From positions 10,431,817-10,495,816 of the forward strand of contig OY718804.1 in assembly GCA_963070105.1 (NCBI GenBank): DNA of 64,000 nt, given 5' to 3'. The notes below the pieces were generated by a model, which was not told the origin of the DNA, did no database searches, and worked only from the letters and a program-made list of their open reading frames with translations. Made by a program: the position numbers and the translations under genes. Of the stretch, positions 1 through 20,415 are shown in pieces. Source of the DNA: Litomosoides sigmodontis. Its lineage: Eukaryota > Nematoda > Chromadorea > Rhabditida > Onchocercidae. How positions within the stretch are numbered: position 1 is the first letter of the stretch; the number at the start of each line of letters is the position of its first letter.

Positions 1-227
1 ACACTTATTCTTCTTAATTACCTTTTTTTATATTAGATCTTAGCTTTATAATTTTTCAGTCGCCATCGCCTTCACTACTTGTTAAAAGGAACTACATGGA
101 TTGAAGTTCGCTAGCTCAATTTTTAAAGTACAATAGTTTTGGCCTTGTTTATGGCTTAGTCTGTTGTATACAGTTGAGCACTTTGTAGATCTAGCAGTCA
201 GAGTGGAAAAAGAGAATTAAATTCTAG

Positions 228-8496
<8,269 letters not shown>

Positions 8497-10172
8497 TCAC
8501 CGATATTTACCTTTAAGACTTACAGCATTGATTCGTTTCTTTGTTTCGAGAGTGGTTCTGTAGTAACAAATATCGGCTTGTGTCGTTGAAAGACGAATTT
8601 ATTTCACTCTTTATTTACTCGCGTTGTATGTATCTTTCGGAAAGAATTCGGCTTTTATTATCTATTTTGTTATTTGCAAAGACATTTGAAATTAGATTAG
8701 GAAATAACAGGAACGTCAAAGTATAAAAAATCTATTTTGGTAAGAAATCTTTTAAGCAAATAACCTTTCCTATTTATCACTCATTATTAGAGTTTTCGAA
8801 TATCGAAATTTTTGAAAAATAAAGTTTTCTAGAAGTCATATGTAAATGAAACAAAAGTAATTGCTTCATTTCTTTTCGATTGCTATCTCTCGGCATAGCT
8901 TATATAGGAAAAACATGTGGTGTTAACATTGTGATCATTTATTTACTCTTTTTTTATTTGCAATTCTTGTTTGTATTATACAACGCGCCATGTGCATCAT
9001 TTTTATATAAATTCACAGTGCCCTATTCTTTTATGTAAAACAAATTGGTCTGTTTTTGTGTTCACTCATCTTTCTTTTCTGTGCACGATAAAAATTTTCC
9101 ATTGTTTTTCGACACACCTTCAGTAGATTATTTTAAATGCAAATTTTAATACATCCCTTACCATTATAATTTATGGCATCCTAAAGGAAGTGAAATTTTC
9201 TGCTGCTGTTGGGAACTACGCCAAACATTTCTTTAAAATAAGTAGTTTATGAACTACTGGTCAGTTCTTCAAATTTTAAGCCTTGCAAGTGGATTTGGTT
9301 TTACACGGCATAGTGTCGTAGAACGATGAAGCAGTAATCCGGTTGAAATTTAAGTCTATTTATGCTGTTACAAGGAAGCCGAATAAATAGGCAGAGAAGA
9401 GCGACGGTGTAGTGAAGTGAGTGATATGTAGCAAGTTGGATTTGTTACACTGCGAGAGTTCTTCATCCTATCCAAAAGGACTGCAAAGCGAATTATTCCG
9501 AAAATCTACTCACAAATGCATTTAGCAGTGAATCACCGACGTGGAGAAGTGATCGGAGCATTGAATTAAGTGAGGGAGGAAGGTATGCTGCAGGCGTGTA
9601 AGGCTTTCATCACTTCCCTTTCCACTGATACATGCCATTTCAGTGTAATGGGTGGAATTCAGTGTAATCTCAAAAAGCGATAAGTTCAATTTTAATTCTC
9701 TTTTATTATTTAAGAGAAAAGATGAGGCAAAAGGATAGAAGCTGCCGTCTGTTCATAACACATGATTCTCACTTCATCGATATCAAAAGAAAATAAATTT
9801 ATTTTAAGCCACTTTTATTTAGAAAGTATCTAAGTTCAAACTCATTACAAAATCATATTTCACACTGATGATTATGAAGAAAGATTTTAGTTGGTTTAAT
9901 TCAGAACGTAGTGGACAGCTGCGCGTAGCAGCGGATCGTTTGGCTGAACATAATCGAACCCTGTCCGTTGAAAATGGCTGTTTACAGGTGTGATCATAAA
10001 AGGCGAATTAAACGCATAACATAAGTTTTTTAGCTTATTTTCACTGATGTCCATATAAACATTTGCTCACTCAAAGTATCCAAATTTGGTAATCGTAGAA
10101 TAGAAACTTAATTAAAATTGAATTTGATAGAATCATCATTTTAATTTACTGATTCATTACTTCTAGTAATTA
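8497..10172. other. Convergent intergenic region, clathrin / collagen
   Basis: About 1.7 kb between the 3' ends of clathrin (+) and collagen (-). AATAAA at 8818-8823 is the probable clathrin poly(A) signal. I found no exon chain or RNA gene here. Confidence 0.6.
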
Positions 10173-12371
10173 TCATAGCATAACAAATTGTCCATATCCT
10201 GCCGAAGGTAATTGACCTTGGCTTACTGCTCCCTGACTTGGCTGAATGCTAATAGTTGCGCTTCTACTGGGACATGGGCAATATTCTGCATCACTTCCAG
10301 GCATTCCTTCCTCACCGACGTCGCCTGGTTCACCCTAGAAATTGCTAAATGAATTTAAGCTCAACATTTAAATATCTAAGGATATGGCTTTTGCAAATTT
10401 TCACTTTCATTAAATTCATTATAAATTATAAACTAAAATTTAATGCAGTTGTTACGGTTTCACGTCAAAGTAGCGAATGCGATGTGTGAAAATAGGTTGC
10501 TGGAAGGTTGGATTATCCACTACCTGTTCACCGTCATCTCCTTTTTGACCATCAAGTCCACGTTCTCCGGGTGGCCCCTGAGGGCCTGGTTGACCAGGTT
10601 CACCTGGGTCACCTCGCTCACCAGCTGGGCCGGCAGGACCAGGAGCGCCTTTTTGGCCTGGAACTCCTACAACTTGCTGTGCATCATGACCCGGTTCACC
10701 TTGTCGTCCTTCTTCACCCGCTCGTCCCGGTGGCCCATCCGCTCCCATCTAAAAAAATCAAACTTTAATATTACAATTGAGTTCCAAAATTTAAAAACAA
10801 ATGCGCTCGTAATAAACAAGTTTGAACAGTAGCTACATTAAATAAACACTGGGAAAACAAATTCGGCTCATGAAGGAAAATTAAAACAAGAAATATTGGG
10901 CAACTAAGAGAATAATGTTAACCTGTCCTGGAGGACCTGGTTGGCCGTCTTGACCATTTGGACCGCTTCGACCAGGAGAGCCGCGCATTCCTCGTGGTCC
11001 AGGACGACCTGGTGGACCACGTTCACCTGCTGGGCCAGGTGGACAGTGAAAGCAACTTTCAAGCTGTTGTACCTGTCCGATTACATCGCTTGTGTCTGGA
11101 CCATCCGGCGCATCCTGAATTTTGCATCTCCTTTGTAGGCGTTAAGTATGCGCAGCAATTTAACTTCCTTTAAGACATCCTACACAAATTACTCTAATTT
11201 TTACAAGGCTTACAAATACTTCACAAAGTTAAAAAAATGCTTCACAATCCCTCATACCGTTTTAGTGGATTGAAGAAATGATTTAAAGAAATACCATTCC
11301 ATCCATGCCATCTATACCATCCATACCTTTTGGTCCTTGCGGTCCTGGTGGTCCTGCCGGGCATAAATTTTCGTCACGAGCACTTTCCACTAAATTTTAG
11401 CAAACCAATTAATTTATCAAATATCACATGATAATGGAGCAAGAAGAAAGATACTTTTGCAGTCTATAAAGAACGGCGTAAAGTCTTTTTTTCTACTGAT
11501 TTTTTTTCCAGTAGAAAAAAAGCTAATTGAAATTAAAAATTTTTATTGGCGCATATATGAAAGCAAAAGCAACCGAAGTTAGTTGAAGTTCCCACGGTCG
11601 ATTGTTGAGTGTACACTGTAATTCACTGATAATATATCAAAGAAAATATCTCACACCAAATCACTCTAAAGGATGTAAAATTTACTTCTGAACCATTCTG
11701 TTATCGAAATGATCAAATTCGAGAATGCAAGCAGTAGAAGAGAAATTTGAATGAAGCACAACAAGTGAAAATTGCACCTTCATCATCTGTGCTCTCAATG
11801 ATTACTGAAAATGGCAGCGGGATAGCACAGATGACAGCTCTTGTATCTAACTGTCAAAAACACGTCACCTGATAGTGCCTTCCCCTACGATGCTACTAGT
11901 TCTCCCATTTGGGCCAGAGTATTTTTGAAATTTAAACAACATAACTTCGATCCCGCTCGATGTTGTTGTACCGTATGATTGAGATGGTGCGGAATATTGA
12001 CTGGTTGTTCCAGGTGATACTGCCGGTGCACCGTATTGACGACGTTGGCGATGGCCGACATTCATCGACATCATATCTCTCCAAAGATCTTTTGTTTTCA
12101 GCTTAAATTAATGTGTTGCACATTTGCTAGAATAGAATGAATGCAATGCAATGCTTTTTGATATTTGTCAAAATTAAGTGTAAACATTGCACGTGAAATT
12201 AAAATGTTGTTGAAGGACTGTTAGCACCTTCAACGCTCCAACTTCAACGTCAAGTTCACTCTCAATCACTTGTATTTCATTGATAATATGTGCAACAGCA
12301 ACAATCAAGCAAAACATCGAAGCACCTCCAATACCGCACGTTCCAATCAAAATGCTCTTCGTTTTTGACAT
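10173..12371 (-). CDS. Nematode cuticle collagen
   Basis: A secreted structural collagen of the cuticle, six exons: 12228-12371, 11946-12101, 11295-11389, 10923-11114, 10524-10748 and 10173-10334. Exon 1 ([10 protein letters not shown]...) has a hydrophobic stretch of about 22 residues acting as signal or anchor. Exon 2 carries the N-terminal homology region with DLWRDMM and RQRR, a subtilisin-type processing site. Gly-X-Y blocks follow, interrupted by cysteine clusters ([20 protein letters not shown]) and ending with a YCPCPSR knot and a short non-collagenous tail (GQFVML). Length is about 320-340 residues, usual for the family. An acceptor (TTTAG) one base before the ATG suggests trans-splicing. 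The exon 2/3 junction is unresolved: the donor after GIE is out of phase with exon 3, but donors after SQSY or after GPNGRT fit. Paralogue identity was not assigned. Confidence 0.93.
11485..11522. repeat. Perfect 14-bp inverted repeat (hairpin)
   Basis: Arms CTTTTTTTCTACTG (11485-11498) and its exact reverse complement (11509-11522) flank a 10-base T-rich loop. It sits in the intron between collagen exons 2 and 3. Confidence 0.85.
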
Positions 12372-14100
12372 CCTAAATCAGTAAGACGTGAAGTCGCAAT
12401 GCTAATCACATTTAGTCAATCACTTTGCCGCACCGGACGAATCATTCTCCTTCAAGCCACCCAAATACTCAGTTGGAATAAATTAGCGATTCAAGTATGG
12501 CACGCACTTTCTAATTAAAATATTTCTGAAATTGAAGAAATCGTCATCCCTACTTGCTTGTGAAATTCTTTGCTAATCATTTTTGTTTGCGATACTTTCA
12601 AACATTCGCACACTTACCGTACTACTTATAATGACTAAACGAAGATAGATATCACTTACACTGTTCGCTAGAAAAAGTTTCGAGTCGAAATTTTGCAAAC
12701 CCAACCGACCCAATAATGAGCTTAGAACGAAGGAGAGAGGGAAGGAAGAAGTGAGAAATAAAAAAAAGCGAGAATGAAGATTGTTGTAATAGCTATCAGT
12801 CATTGTAATTATCAGTAAAGCAGTTTGATATTTACAATTTTAATAGATTCTATGATCTAATTTGCATCTCTTTTTCTTTTTCATCACTGTCAACACATCG
12901 CTTGACATTCATTATCAGTCTTACTACTGCTTAACTATTCTTAACATTAGTACTATAGTTATTGCTAAATTAGCCTGTTACAGTGAACCCTCACAAAAAA
13001 ATCTTCCATTTTTCAAAAATTTAGTGATTTCATTTTTAAAATGATTGTAGCAAAAAAAAGGACGCCTTTGGAAATTCCCAAATTTGAAGTGAGTAAGACG
13101 CAATTTACAAGATATGGGTCATCTATCTGTTCATGTTATTACGTTAAATGATAAAATAAATATGGGTTATTAGGTGGACCATACATGCACTAACAATAGT
13201 TGCATCTTCCAGTTCAGCATAGCAATCGACCGTCGCTTCCCTCTTATCAACATCCTAATCAGACGAAATCAGTAATGGATGAGATGAAATTAGGAAAATG
13301 CGCAATGAACCTGTGATGAAACGATTCGCATGCGTGAGAAGCGTCTAACATGGCGTCAGAAGTGTCGAACGTCAGAAGTGTTGTTACGTGTAAGTACACT
13401 TCACGTAGTGCTATTTTGTTTCTAAAAACCATCGCACACATCCGCTAGCATTTATTTATCAGTCTAAGTCACAGTGACCAATGCACACTTGCCAGCCGCT
13501 TCTTTCTACTGAAATTTTGCTATTCTTCCGAAACAGTAATAGTTATCTCGTTGTCAGCGATAGCAAAATCTCAGTCAATCGTGCTATTCATCGAAGTGGG
13601 AAAATTACTGTGAAGTTGGTCGTAATGGGTGTGCTTCAGACAAGAGAGATTATTTGATGCTTAAATAATGCTAACGATTCATATGAATCGTTGTGATAGG
13701 AAAACTTCTCAGAACTAAAAAAACCGGAAGTAATCAGAAACTTCTTTTCTCTTCAAAAAACAGCCTGTTTTGCTTTGTATCTTTTTAATTTTATTCACTC
13801 TTACTCTTTGCATTTTACTTTTTTTGAACGATCGTTGCGTGTCTTTAACGTAATTGAACGAAACACGCCCAATTCAAGTGGTATGTATTTGACCACCGGT
13901 CAAAAATCTGCTTAGGAAACGATCTAGTGGAATGGTTGGCTTGCTAACTCTTCAAGTAAACCGTTTGGAACCATCTGAGATCTATCTTCCTGCCCAATTC
14001 AGAGGGACGAGCGCACCGATTCAGTTCAAAGACTGCAACACTGTCAACACATATCATTTATACGGCCATTTTTGCATTTTAATTAAGGACGAATTAAAAA
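12372..14100. other. Upstream region of collagen, no gene seen
   Basis: About 1.7 kb between the collagen start (-) and the 3' end of the zinc-finger gene (-). It should hold the collagen promoter. Open frames here are short and lack family resemblance or a plausible exon chain. Confidence 0.5.
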
Positions 14101-14415
14101 TTATTTTTGCGTGTGTCTGTGTCTCTCCAGCTTCGTTCGATCATCGAATCCTTTGTAGCACTTATTGCATACGTATGGCGCCTTGCTCTTATGCACGAAC
14201 ACGTGGTCTATTAGGCCGCGCGCATCACTGAATGCTTTGTCACATTGGAAACATTTAAACGGTTTTTCCACTTCTTCAGTCCTTAACCTTTTACTCGTAG
14301 CCGCCAGCTCATCACAACTTCTCTTCCTTCGCTCGCTTGAAACTTCCACGTCGTCGTCGACTGAGTTTTCCTGTCCCAAATGGTCGGTTGTTTTCACTTC
14401 CACTTGGTCTGATAT
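14101..14415 (-). CDS. C2H2 zinc-finger protein, terminal exon
   Basis: The exon starts at a clean acceptor (ATTCCCAG, phase 0) and runs 104 codons to a stop. It encodes an acidic region (NSVDDDVEVSSE), a basic stretch (RRKR...SKRLRTEE, possible nuclear signal), then the linker-like EKPFKC and two fingers. Finger 1 is canonical: C-x2-C-x12-H-x3-H. Finger 2 has C-x2-C-x12-H, but the next His follows after one residue (HRH) and the protein ends three residues later, so it is degenerate or incomplete. The likely role is DNA binding in the nucleus. The 5' part must be upstream on the minus strand; one candidate exon is listed separately. Orthologue not recognised. Confidence 0.75.
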   Translation of the reverse strand: MSDQVEVKTTDHLGQENSVDDDVEVSSERRKRSCDELAATSKRLRTEEVEKPFKCFQCDKAFSDARGLIDHVFVHKSKAPYVCNKCYKGFDDRTKLERHRHTQK

Positions 14416-16632
14416 CTGGGAATTACGCAAAATGATTAATCTTACGATCTACAGCAGACACAAACAGACACCCTTAATTAGCAACACCTCGTCATTAGTT
14501 GCTTTTACTAATAAGCACCTTTTCTTTCTCATTAAGGGAAATAGCAGTAGTGCGAAAGGACCTAAAATACGCCGTCGAAATATTTGAGCATTTTAATTTC
14601 TAAACTTTTATATTTTACTTTCACTTTTTCTACGGAAAGTATCGATAAGCTAAAATCGAGAAACGATAGGAAAGTGGTGATTTCCCTTCGCAGGAAGATT
14701 ATCCACTTATTATCCATTCTACACTACAGGAATTTGTAATTTACGAACCGTTGTTTGTGCGAAGCACGATTGCAACACAATCATCGCAAAATAGTATGAG
14801 AGAAGCATTTTGACTTGTCCAGCGGAAATGATAAACACAGTCTAAAATTTGATATGCTTATTGACGATCTAAATTTGAATGCGCTTTTTGAAAAAAGCTT
14901 TTCAAACACCAGCCACTAACAAAGCAACAACTTCCACGCTGACGAAGACACATATATTTCTGATCTGTAATCTGTGCTTGCATTAAATTTGCATATCACA
15001 TTGTCTGTGTGTGTGTGTGTGCATCACATTCTGTTTGATCTCACCTGACGTTGATCTTCACAGCACCACTGAGACCAACTCACAGTGAAGTGTTTGATGA
15101 GGTGGCTAATTCGAAATTTAATAATTCAGTATACCTTAATTAGAAGACAAACTTTGTATGTAAATGAAAACGTACAGAAATTCCTTCAATTTAATTATTG
15201 CTCTCTAAACATCCAACAACTAAGATGAAGCGCAACGCTAATTGCAGCAGGAGGATGATGAAGCAACAACATTAAAGTCCGGATTTCAGTTAGAAAATCG
15301 CGTGCAGTTTGAAATTTCCTCCTTAAATTAGCCATAAAGTTAGGGAGAGAAGTGGAAGTGAACTGCTCGGAATTTCCCGAACTAGCGGTGCGTATCAGAT
15401 TTTCAGTTAAAAATTTCCAACAGATTCTCGTTGAAATCGCTTCAACTCCGTACTTGCAACACACACAAGCAAAGCACTGATGGAATTCACGTAAAGAAGT
15501 GAAACGTGGTTGCAAGCGAGTGACATCATCGCTCCCATTCACACCAAGTGTTGTCGGCTTATTTATAGGGAACTTCGATACTTTAATATTTCAGGTGACA
15601 ACCGATTTGAGCTATGCTTTTACTATGCTTATTATGAGAACCATCAGGAAATAACAACCTTTCCCTGAGCAATTTTAAGCCGTTTATCACACTCGGCGGA
15701 AGTTTGTCACGTAAAAAATGTGGATTTTTTATCAAATATTCGCAAAATACAGAGGAATACGCAATTGGAGAAAGCTAAACTTTACTTTCCAATTCCCTTA
15801 CTTATCGTATGTGACAAGCATCAAACATAGTAATTTCTTTTTCTCAATGTTCCCAAAATAGAATTAGAGAAGGAATGTCAGAGAAAAGTTTCATCAGAAA
15901 TCTAACGTTTAGGTATCATCGACGCTAGATGACAGTAGTTGACAGTACACGAACGCGAATTTCAAGTATCGTTGATGGTTGATGTTTCAGAGGTAAGCGA
16001 TGAGGTAGATTTAAATTAAAATAAGAAGTTGATAAGGCCCATAAATGATAAGGGAACGGGTAAGGGAGGAAAAAATACAGGATAACGAGGATATCCTTAT
16101 TAAATTATAGTTAAAATTGTTATAGGTGACCGTTTAACATTTAATTTAATTGTTTAAAAGTTGAAGTGTCACTTATTATTAAACAGTGAATTTCGGCAAT
16201 TTTATTTTATTTCTGTTGTCCGTGGCAATGAAAAGCAGTGAGCTCTCTGTGAAAGCGTCAACGATCTCTGAGTTTGCAGAACGAAATTATTCTCCGAGGT
16301 TTACATGATCATTCCAAAAAATAGTACTCATGAATCTGTCATTTTTAGTGACGCAAGCATTTATCATCAAAAGACCTAAATTTGTTGTGCGACAATTTTC
16401 TGAAATTTACAAAGTTGCAGTAGAATCCAAATTGCTTATAGCTAAACTATTAGTCTTAATCGCATTAAAATTGAATGCTTGTTTAGCAAAGTATTAATTT
16501 TGAAAGATTTCAAGTTTCAATAGATTTCGACATGTTTTCCGAGGCTTCCACTTAAATCTGAAGAAGATTTTTCGATAGTTGGCAAACTGAAATTCACCAG
16601 GCTATTGATTTAATTAATAACAAATAGCTTAC

Positions 16633-16685
16633 CGTTTCCTCCACTTTGATTGCCAAACCTTCCAGGCAATAATTCGTTTTTTTTT
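16633..16685 (-). CDS. Candidate upstream exon of the zinc-finger gene
   Basis: A 53-base segment between an acceptor (ATTCAG) and a strong donor (ACG|GTAAGC) encodes CLEGLAIKVEET and joins in phase 0 to the exon starting at 14415. This rests on splice signals and phase only; a chance open segment is possible. No start-bearing exon upstream was identified. Confidence 0.35.
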
Positions 16686-17106
16686 CTGAATAGTTTTAAT
16701 TAAATTAATTGAACTAATTATCATTCTAAGCATACGTTACTGTGCTTGTTTATTGGTACTGATCAGTCAAGGAGTTAGCCAGATCATCGCAGCTGCTTGC
16801 TGCAACACTCAACATTCATTCCCATGCTTCATCGCTCAATCATTCGTTGCATTTCTTGTCGCTTTCACAGTACAGGCTGGTTTCTAACCTAAATTTAACC
16901 TGAAATTTTCAATTTGAATCTTAATACGTACAGAAAGGTACAACTAATTAAAAAATTAAATTAGTTAAAGCTCGGATTTTATTGGCCATTCCTCTACGGT
17001 GGTAGACGTCAAAATTCGTATAGATTGTGATAAGTTTTAATTGTTGCGATATCAATAAATGATATCAAATTTATAAGATCTTTCTCCTCCTATCCCTCTC
17101 CCAATC

Positions 17107-17138
17107 TCCCTCTCGCCCTCTCTCTCTCTCTCTCTCTG
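17107..17138. repeat. CT microsatellite
   Basis: CT dinucleotide run preceded by a pyrimidine-rich stretch (from about 17080), just upstream of the visible inhibitor-2 exons. Confidence 0.9.
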
Positions 17139-17360
17139 AATTTTTAGTACAACAGGATTTCAAAATATTTCTTTTTTCATTCCTACAAGAACGATTAGAA
17201 TATGCAAAAAGAAATGAGCAAAGACTGTTTATCAGAGATCGAAAATTCATTTATAGTTGCTGCATATTTTTCTCCAATTATCCAAGCGTTTTTCATTGAG
17301 ATGAAAAATGGAGGAGGAAGAGTGGATGGATGTTTCAGTGGTGCCAAATATATTCCTTAG

Positions 17361-18257
17361 GATTGACACGAGCAAAGCATGCATTTTTTGATGAATTCAA
17401 CGTGCTGGAAACGTATCAGCCAAGAGCTCGTACTATGGGTCACTTATTTACGGTAACTTTCACTGCAATAACACAAGAGAATTTATTATCATAAAAGAAT
17501 GGTTGTCTCGAAGATGACGATGAAGACGTCATTGTGTCCAACTCTACGTAACATCAGACGTGAAATATCAAACAATCTGAAGTAATGCATTTGCGGATAG
17601 CTTATTAACAATTAATGACCTTGTAATGCTACGAGAAAAGGCTAAAAATTTAACTTTAAAAATCATAATTATTGATGATTATTAGTTAACGATGACTTTA
17701 TCGTATGATAACAAGACAGACTATCTTTTCACTAATAAGAAAAACAATTGTAAAATTTAAGCCTGAACCACCGACGCCAGTACCGAATGAACAGCGGCAG
17801 CAGCATGATACATCAAAAGAAACAGAGAGAAATGAATTTTTGCAGATGAGAGATGCGGTTTGTTAATGAAAATCTTGCTAATAAGTAACTGAAACAATAT
17901 AGTCTAATTAATGATTTTGAGATTAGTCGGTTGGGGAATTTTTAGACTGCAAAAAATGAAATGTTTTATTGGTAACATAATTGTGGACATCACAAAGTAG
18001 TAAAAGCGCACGTGCTTAGTTCATGCAGTGATTACGTAGAGAGTAATAGCAGTTAAGTTGATAATTTTCAGCATTATGGAAATGAATATACATACCTGGA
18101 AAAAGTGAATCGTGAGTTAAAAGAAAGAGAAAGTTTTGCTAAGCAACCACAAAGTGATGTCCAAAATGGCATCTCAAATATGCCGAAAATCGAAGGACCA
18201 GTTCTAATCGAATTTCATGCCGATTGGGAAACCGATGATGATGACTACTCACTGTAA
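17361..18257 (+). CDS. Protein phosphatase inhibitor-2 family protein (5' partial)
   Basis: Inhibitor-2 binds and regulates protein phosphatase 1. Three exons chain in phase: 17361-17452 (or from 17339), 17762-17857 and 18072-18257. They give FFDEFNVLETYQPRA, matching the family's WDEMNILATYHPADKDYG block; PEPPTPVP in place of DEPSTPYH; and EFLQMRDAHYGNEY, matching QFEMKRKLHYNEG, whose His-Tyr pair inserts at the PP1 active site. The C terminus is acidic (ETDDDDYSL). The first exon or exons, expected to carry the ILK-type PP1-docking motif, were not found and may lie between 16.7 and 17.3 kb. The second acceptor (TTTAAG) is weak. The gene converges on FAIM with 156 bp between stops. Confidence 0.72.
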
Positions 18258-18413
18258 TTACTGTGCTTCAAACAACATCGCAAAAAATAATTCCGTGATG
18301 TGAGAAACTTTTGCAGCCAATTTTCATACAATTTGAAATTGAAGGAAGAATTAAACGAATAAATGAATTTTGTGATTTCGTACAATCGTTTCTCTCCTCT
18401 GTAATGCATACGA

Positions 18414-19582
18414 TTATAAGCCGTCACTAGACGTTATTTCATTGTTGTTGACGTAAAGTTGGTAGATGAATCCCAATTTTTTGTTCCCACTACTTGTCGC
18501 TTTCACGTAGCAAACATTATGACTAATTTCAAAATGTGTTTTTGTACCGTTCTCCAAAAATTCACCCTGAAATTCTCATCAAATTTTTAACATTTAAAAT
18601 TCTTAGCAAAGAACACGAGCAGGTTATGATTTTATTCGTTGGTCTCATTTCCTCTTAGAACTTTGCGAATGGCTTACTTCATCCTATAACTTCACTTAAT
18701 TTCCATGCTTTGAAAATTTTTGAAAAAAAGCCGCCCTTACCGCAGTATTCACTTTTCGACCATTCACCCAGATGTCCATTGTTCCTTTATCTGCAATTTC
18801 AAAATAAAACGTTACGTTTACTTTAGCGAAATATTCAATAGTTTTCATTCATCGAGCAAAGTCGTCTCAAACTTTTGGCTCCTTTAAATTTCATTTAAAT
18901 CTTAATGTGCGATATTTGAATCCTTGAAATTTCTACATCTATAAATGATACTCGAAGAGGAGAAGAAAAAGCTAACATACCCAAGCATATACGGGTCTCT
19001 TGACCATCCAAAATTGCCGTCCAACTTTTCAATTTTTTTGCTACTTCCTCCCGAAATTTCTCATACGATTTACCGTTCACTTCCAACGTGTATTCGTAGA
19101 GAAATGTCTCCAACGACTCCACATTGATAGCACATTTGTACTTGCCAATATTGAACACTTCCTTACCGACAAGGCTAAACATCCAATTCTTCCTCAGAAC
19201 TTCCTAAAATTTCCTCTTATAAAATAAAATTAAAATTATTTCAGCAAAACAGAAAGTATTACTGCAATTTTCAGCAGCTTCAACCTTTGCTTCCTCCTAA
19301 CAATGCTCAGCAAAATGCTTCATTTTGAGAAATAAAAATCTCAAAGCAGTAATTCGTAATCGTTCCCGTACGCATTATTGCTCACATCACTCATTTTCAC
19401 TTATCACACAAATTAAGGAGGGAACTTAAAAAAAAGGAAATAATTAATTCTGTTCAGCAAACTTTTCCATCCACTCGTATCACTCTCTTTCCACTGGTTG
19501 TGCCGTGCTCGAATTCAATTTTATATATTCGATCTTGCACAGGCACTGACCAACTTGCTACAGTGTCGTGTATATCTGGCAT
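18414..19582 (-). CDS. FAIM: Fas apoptosis inhibitory molecule (FAIM), complete
   Basis: FAIM is a small soluble beta-sandwich protein described in vertebrates as an inhibitor of Fas killing and as protective against protein aggregation. Exons 19463-19582, 18981-19203, 18741-18790 and 18414-18566 join in phase to 181 residues; human short FAIM is about 179. Diagnostic blocks run in order: ASWSVPV, YKIEFEHGTTSGKRVIRVDG, NWMFSLVGKEVFNIG, FLYEYTLEVNGKSYEKF, SWTAILDGQETRICL, MDIWVNGRKVNTAGEF, THFEISHNVCYVKA. The start is the only in-frame ATG before the conserved VASWSV block (MPDIHDTV). A TTTCAG acceptor in the 5' flank could receive the spliced leader. Nematodes lack an obvious Fas receptor, so a general stress or proteostasis role is more likely than Fas regulation (inference). 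Confidence 0.93.
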
Positions 19583-20415
19583 TCCACGAGAGAATTAATT
19601 TTCCTCTCAAACAAAATGGGAAGGGAAGGAAGGATTCTGAAACAAATCTGCTTTTCACGTATATCCAATCCAATATGCTCTAACTAATCGATACTGTTAA
19701 GCGATAAATTAACTTGAAATGAAATTAATTGGCTGATAAGGAAAAAGAAATGGAAAGACAAAATGCGTAAAATGCTGCAGTGACCGCTCCCATTCTGTGT
19801 TTCTATAGCAACGTAAACGTTTCGAAAGGTAATTGATTTATAGATGAATGAATGCATCGATGGAGCAAATGTAAATGATAATGGCTAAGCGCATAAAGGT
19901 CAGATGTGATTGGTCAAAGCAGTCATGAAGTTAGCCGATGTCAAGCGTGACATTTCCTCGTACGACCTGCTATTTTGTACACGTAGAATTCGGTAGAGAA
20001 TTGTAACAGCGAATGAGCAGCTATAGAATTTATCATAATTTTAACATTTTAAACGATCAAGTAGGCTAACGACAAGGGGCGAAGCTTTTTGCGCGTATCC
20101 AAAGGAACCACTTATTGTAAAATTATGCACGATAAGTAAATTACAAAACAAAAACTGCAAATGGACCAAAATAAAGTTACAAGTGAGCAAAACTCACAAC
20201 AGTTTAAAAACTTAGCATGAATTTTCGAGATTCACATCCTCGAAATACGAACATCATATTGAGTGGATTTTAAGTGAGACTCACTCAGTAAAACATACCT
20301 ATCATTCATTGTCAGACATAACGAACTTTGTTCTCAATTCTTAACTCAAAACTCTTTGCTTCCCTTCTTAGATGAGGAGAAAACATTGAAATGATATATG
20401 AAAACGAAATAATAT
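19583..20415. other. Intergenic region between UPP and FAIM
   Basis: About 830 bp between two genes on the same strand. It holds the probable FAIM 5' acceptor (near 19640) and the uridine phosphorylase 3' UTR. No exon seen. The spacing is wide for a nematode operon but does not exclude one. Confidence 0.5.

Noticed and set aside
10443..11173. Plus-strand open frames opposite collagen exons
   Set aside because: Antisense shadows of GC-rich Gly-X-Y exons.
15195..15542. 115-codon open frame on the minus strand
   Set aside because: No family resemblance, no clear splice partners for the zinc-finger gene; composition consistent with chance.
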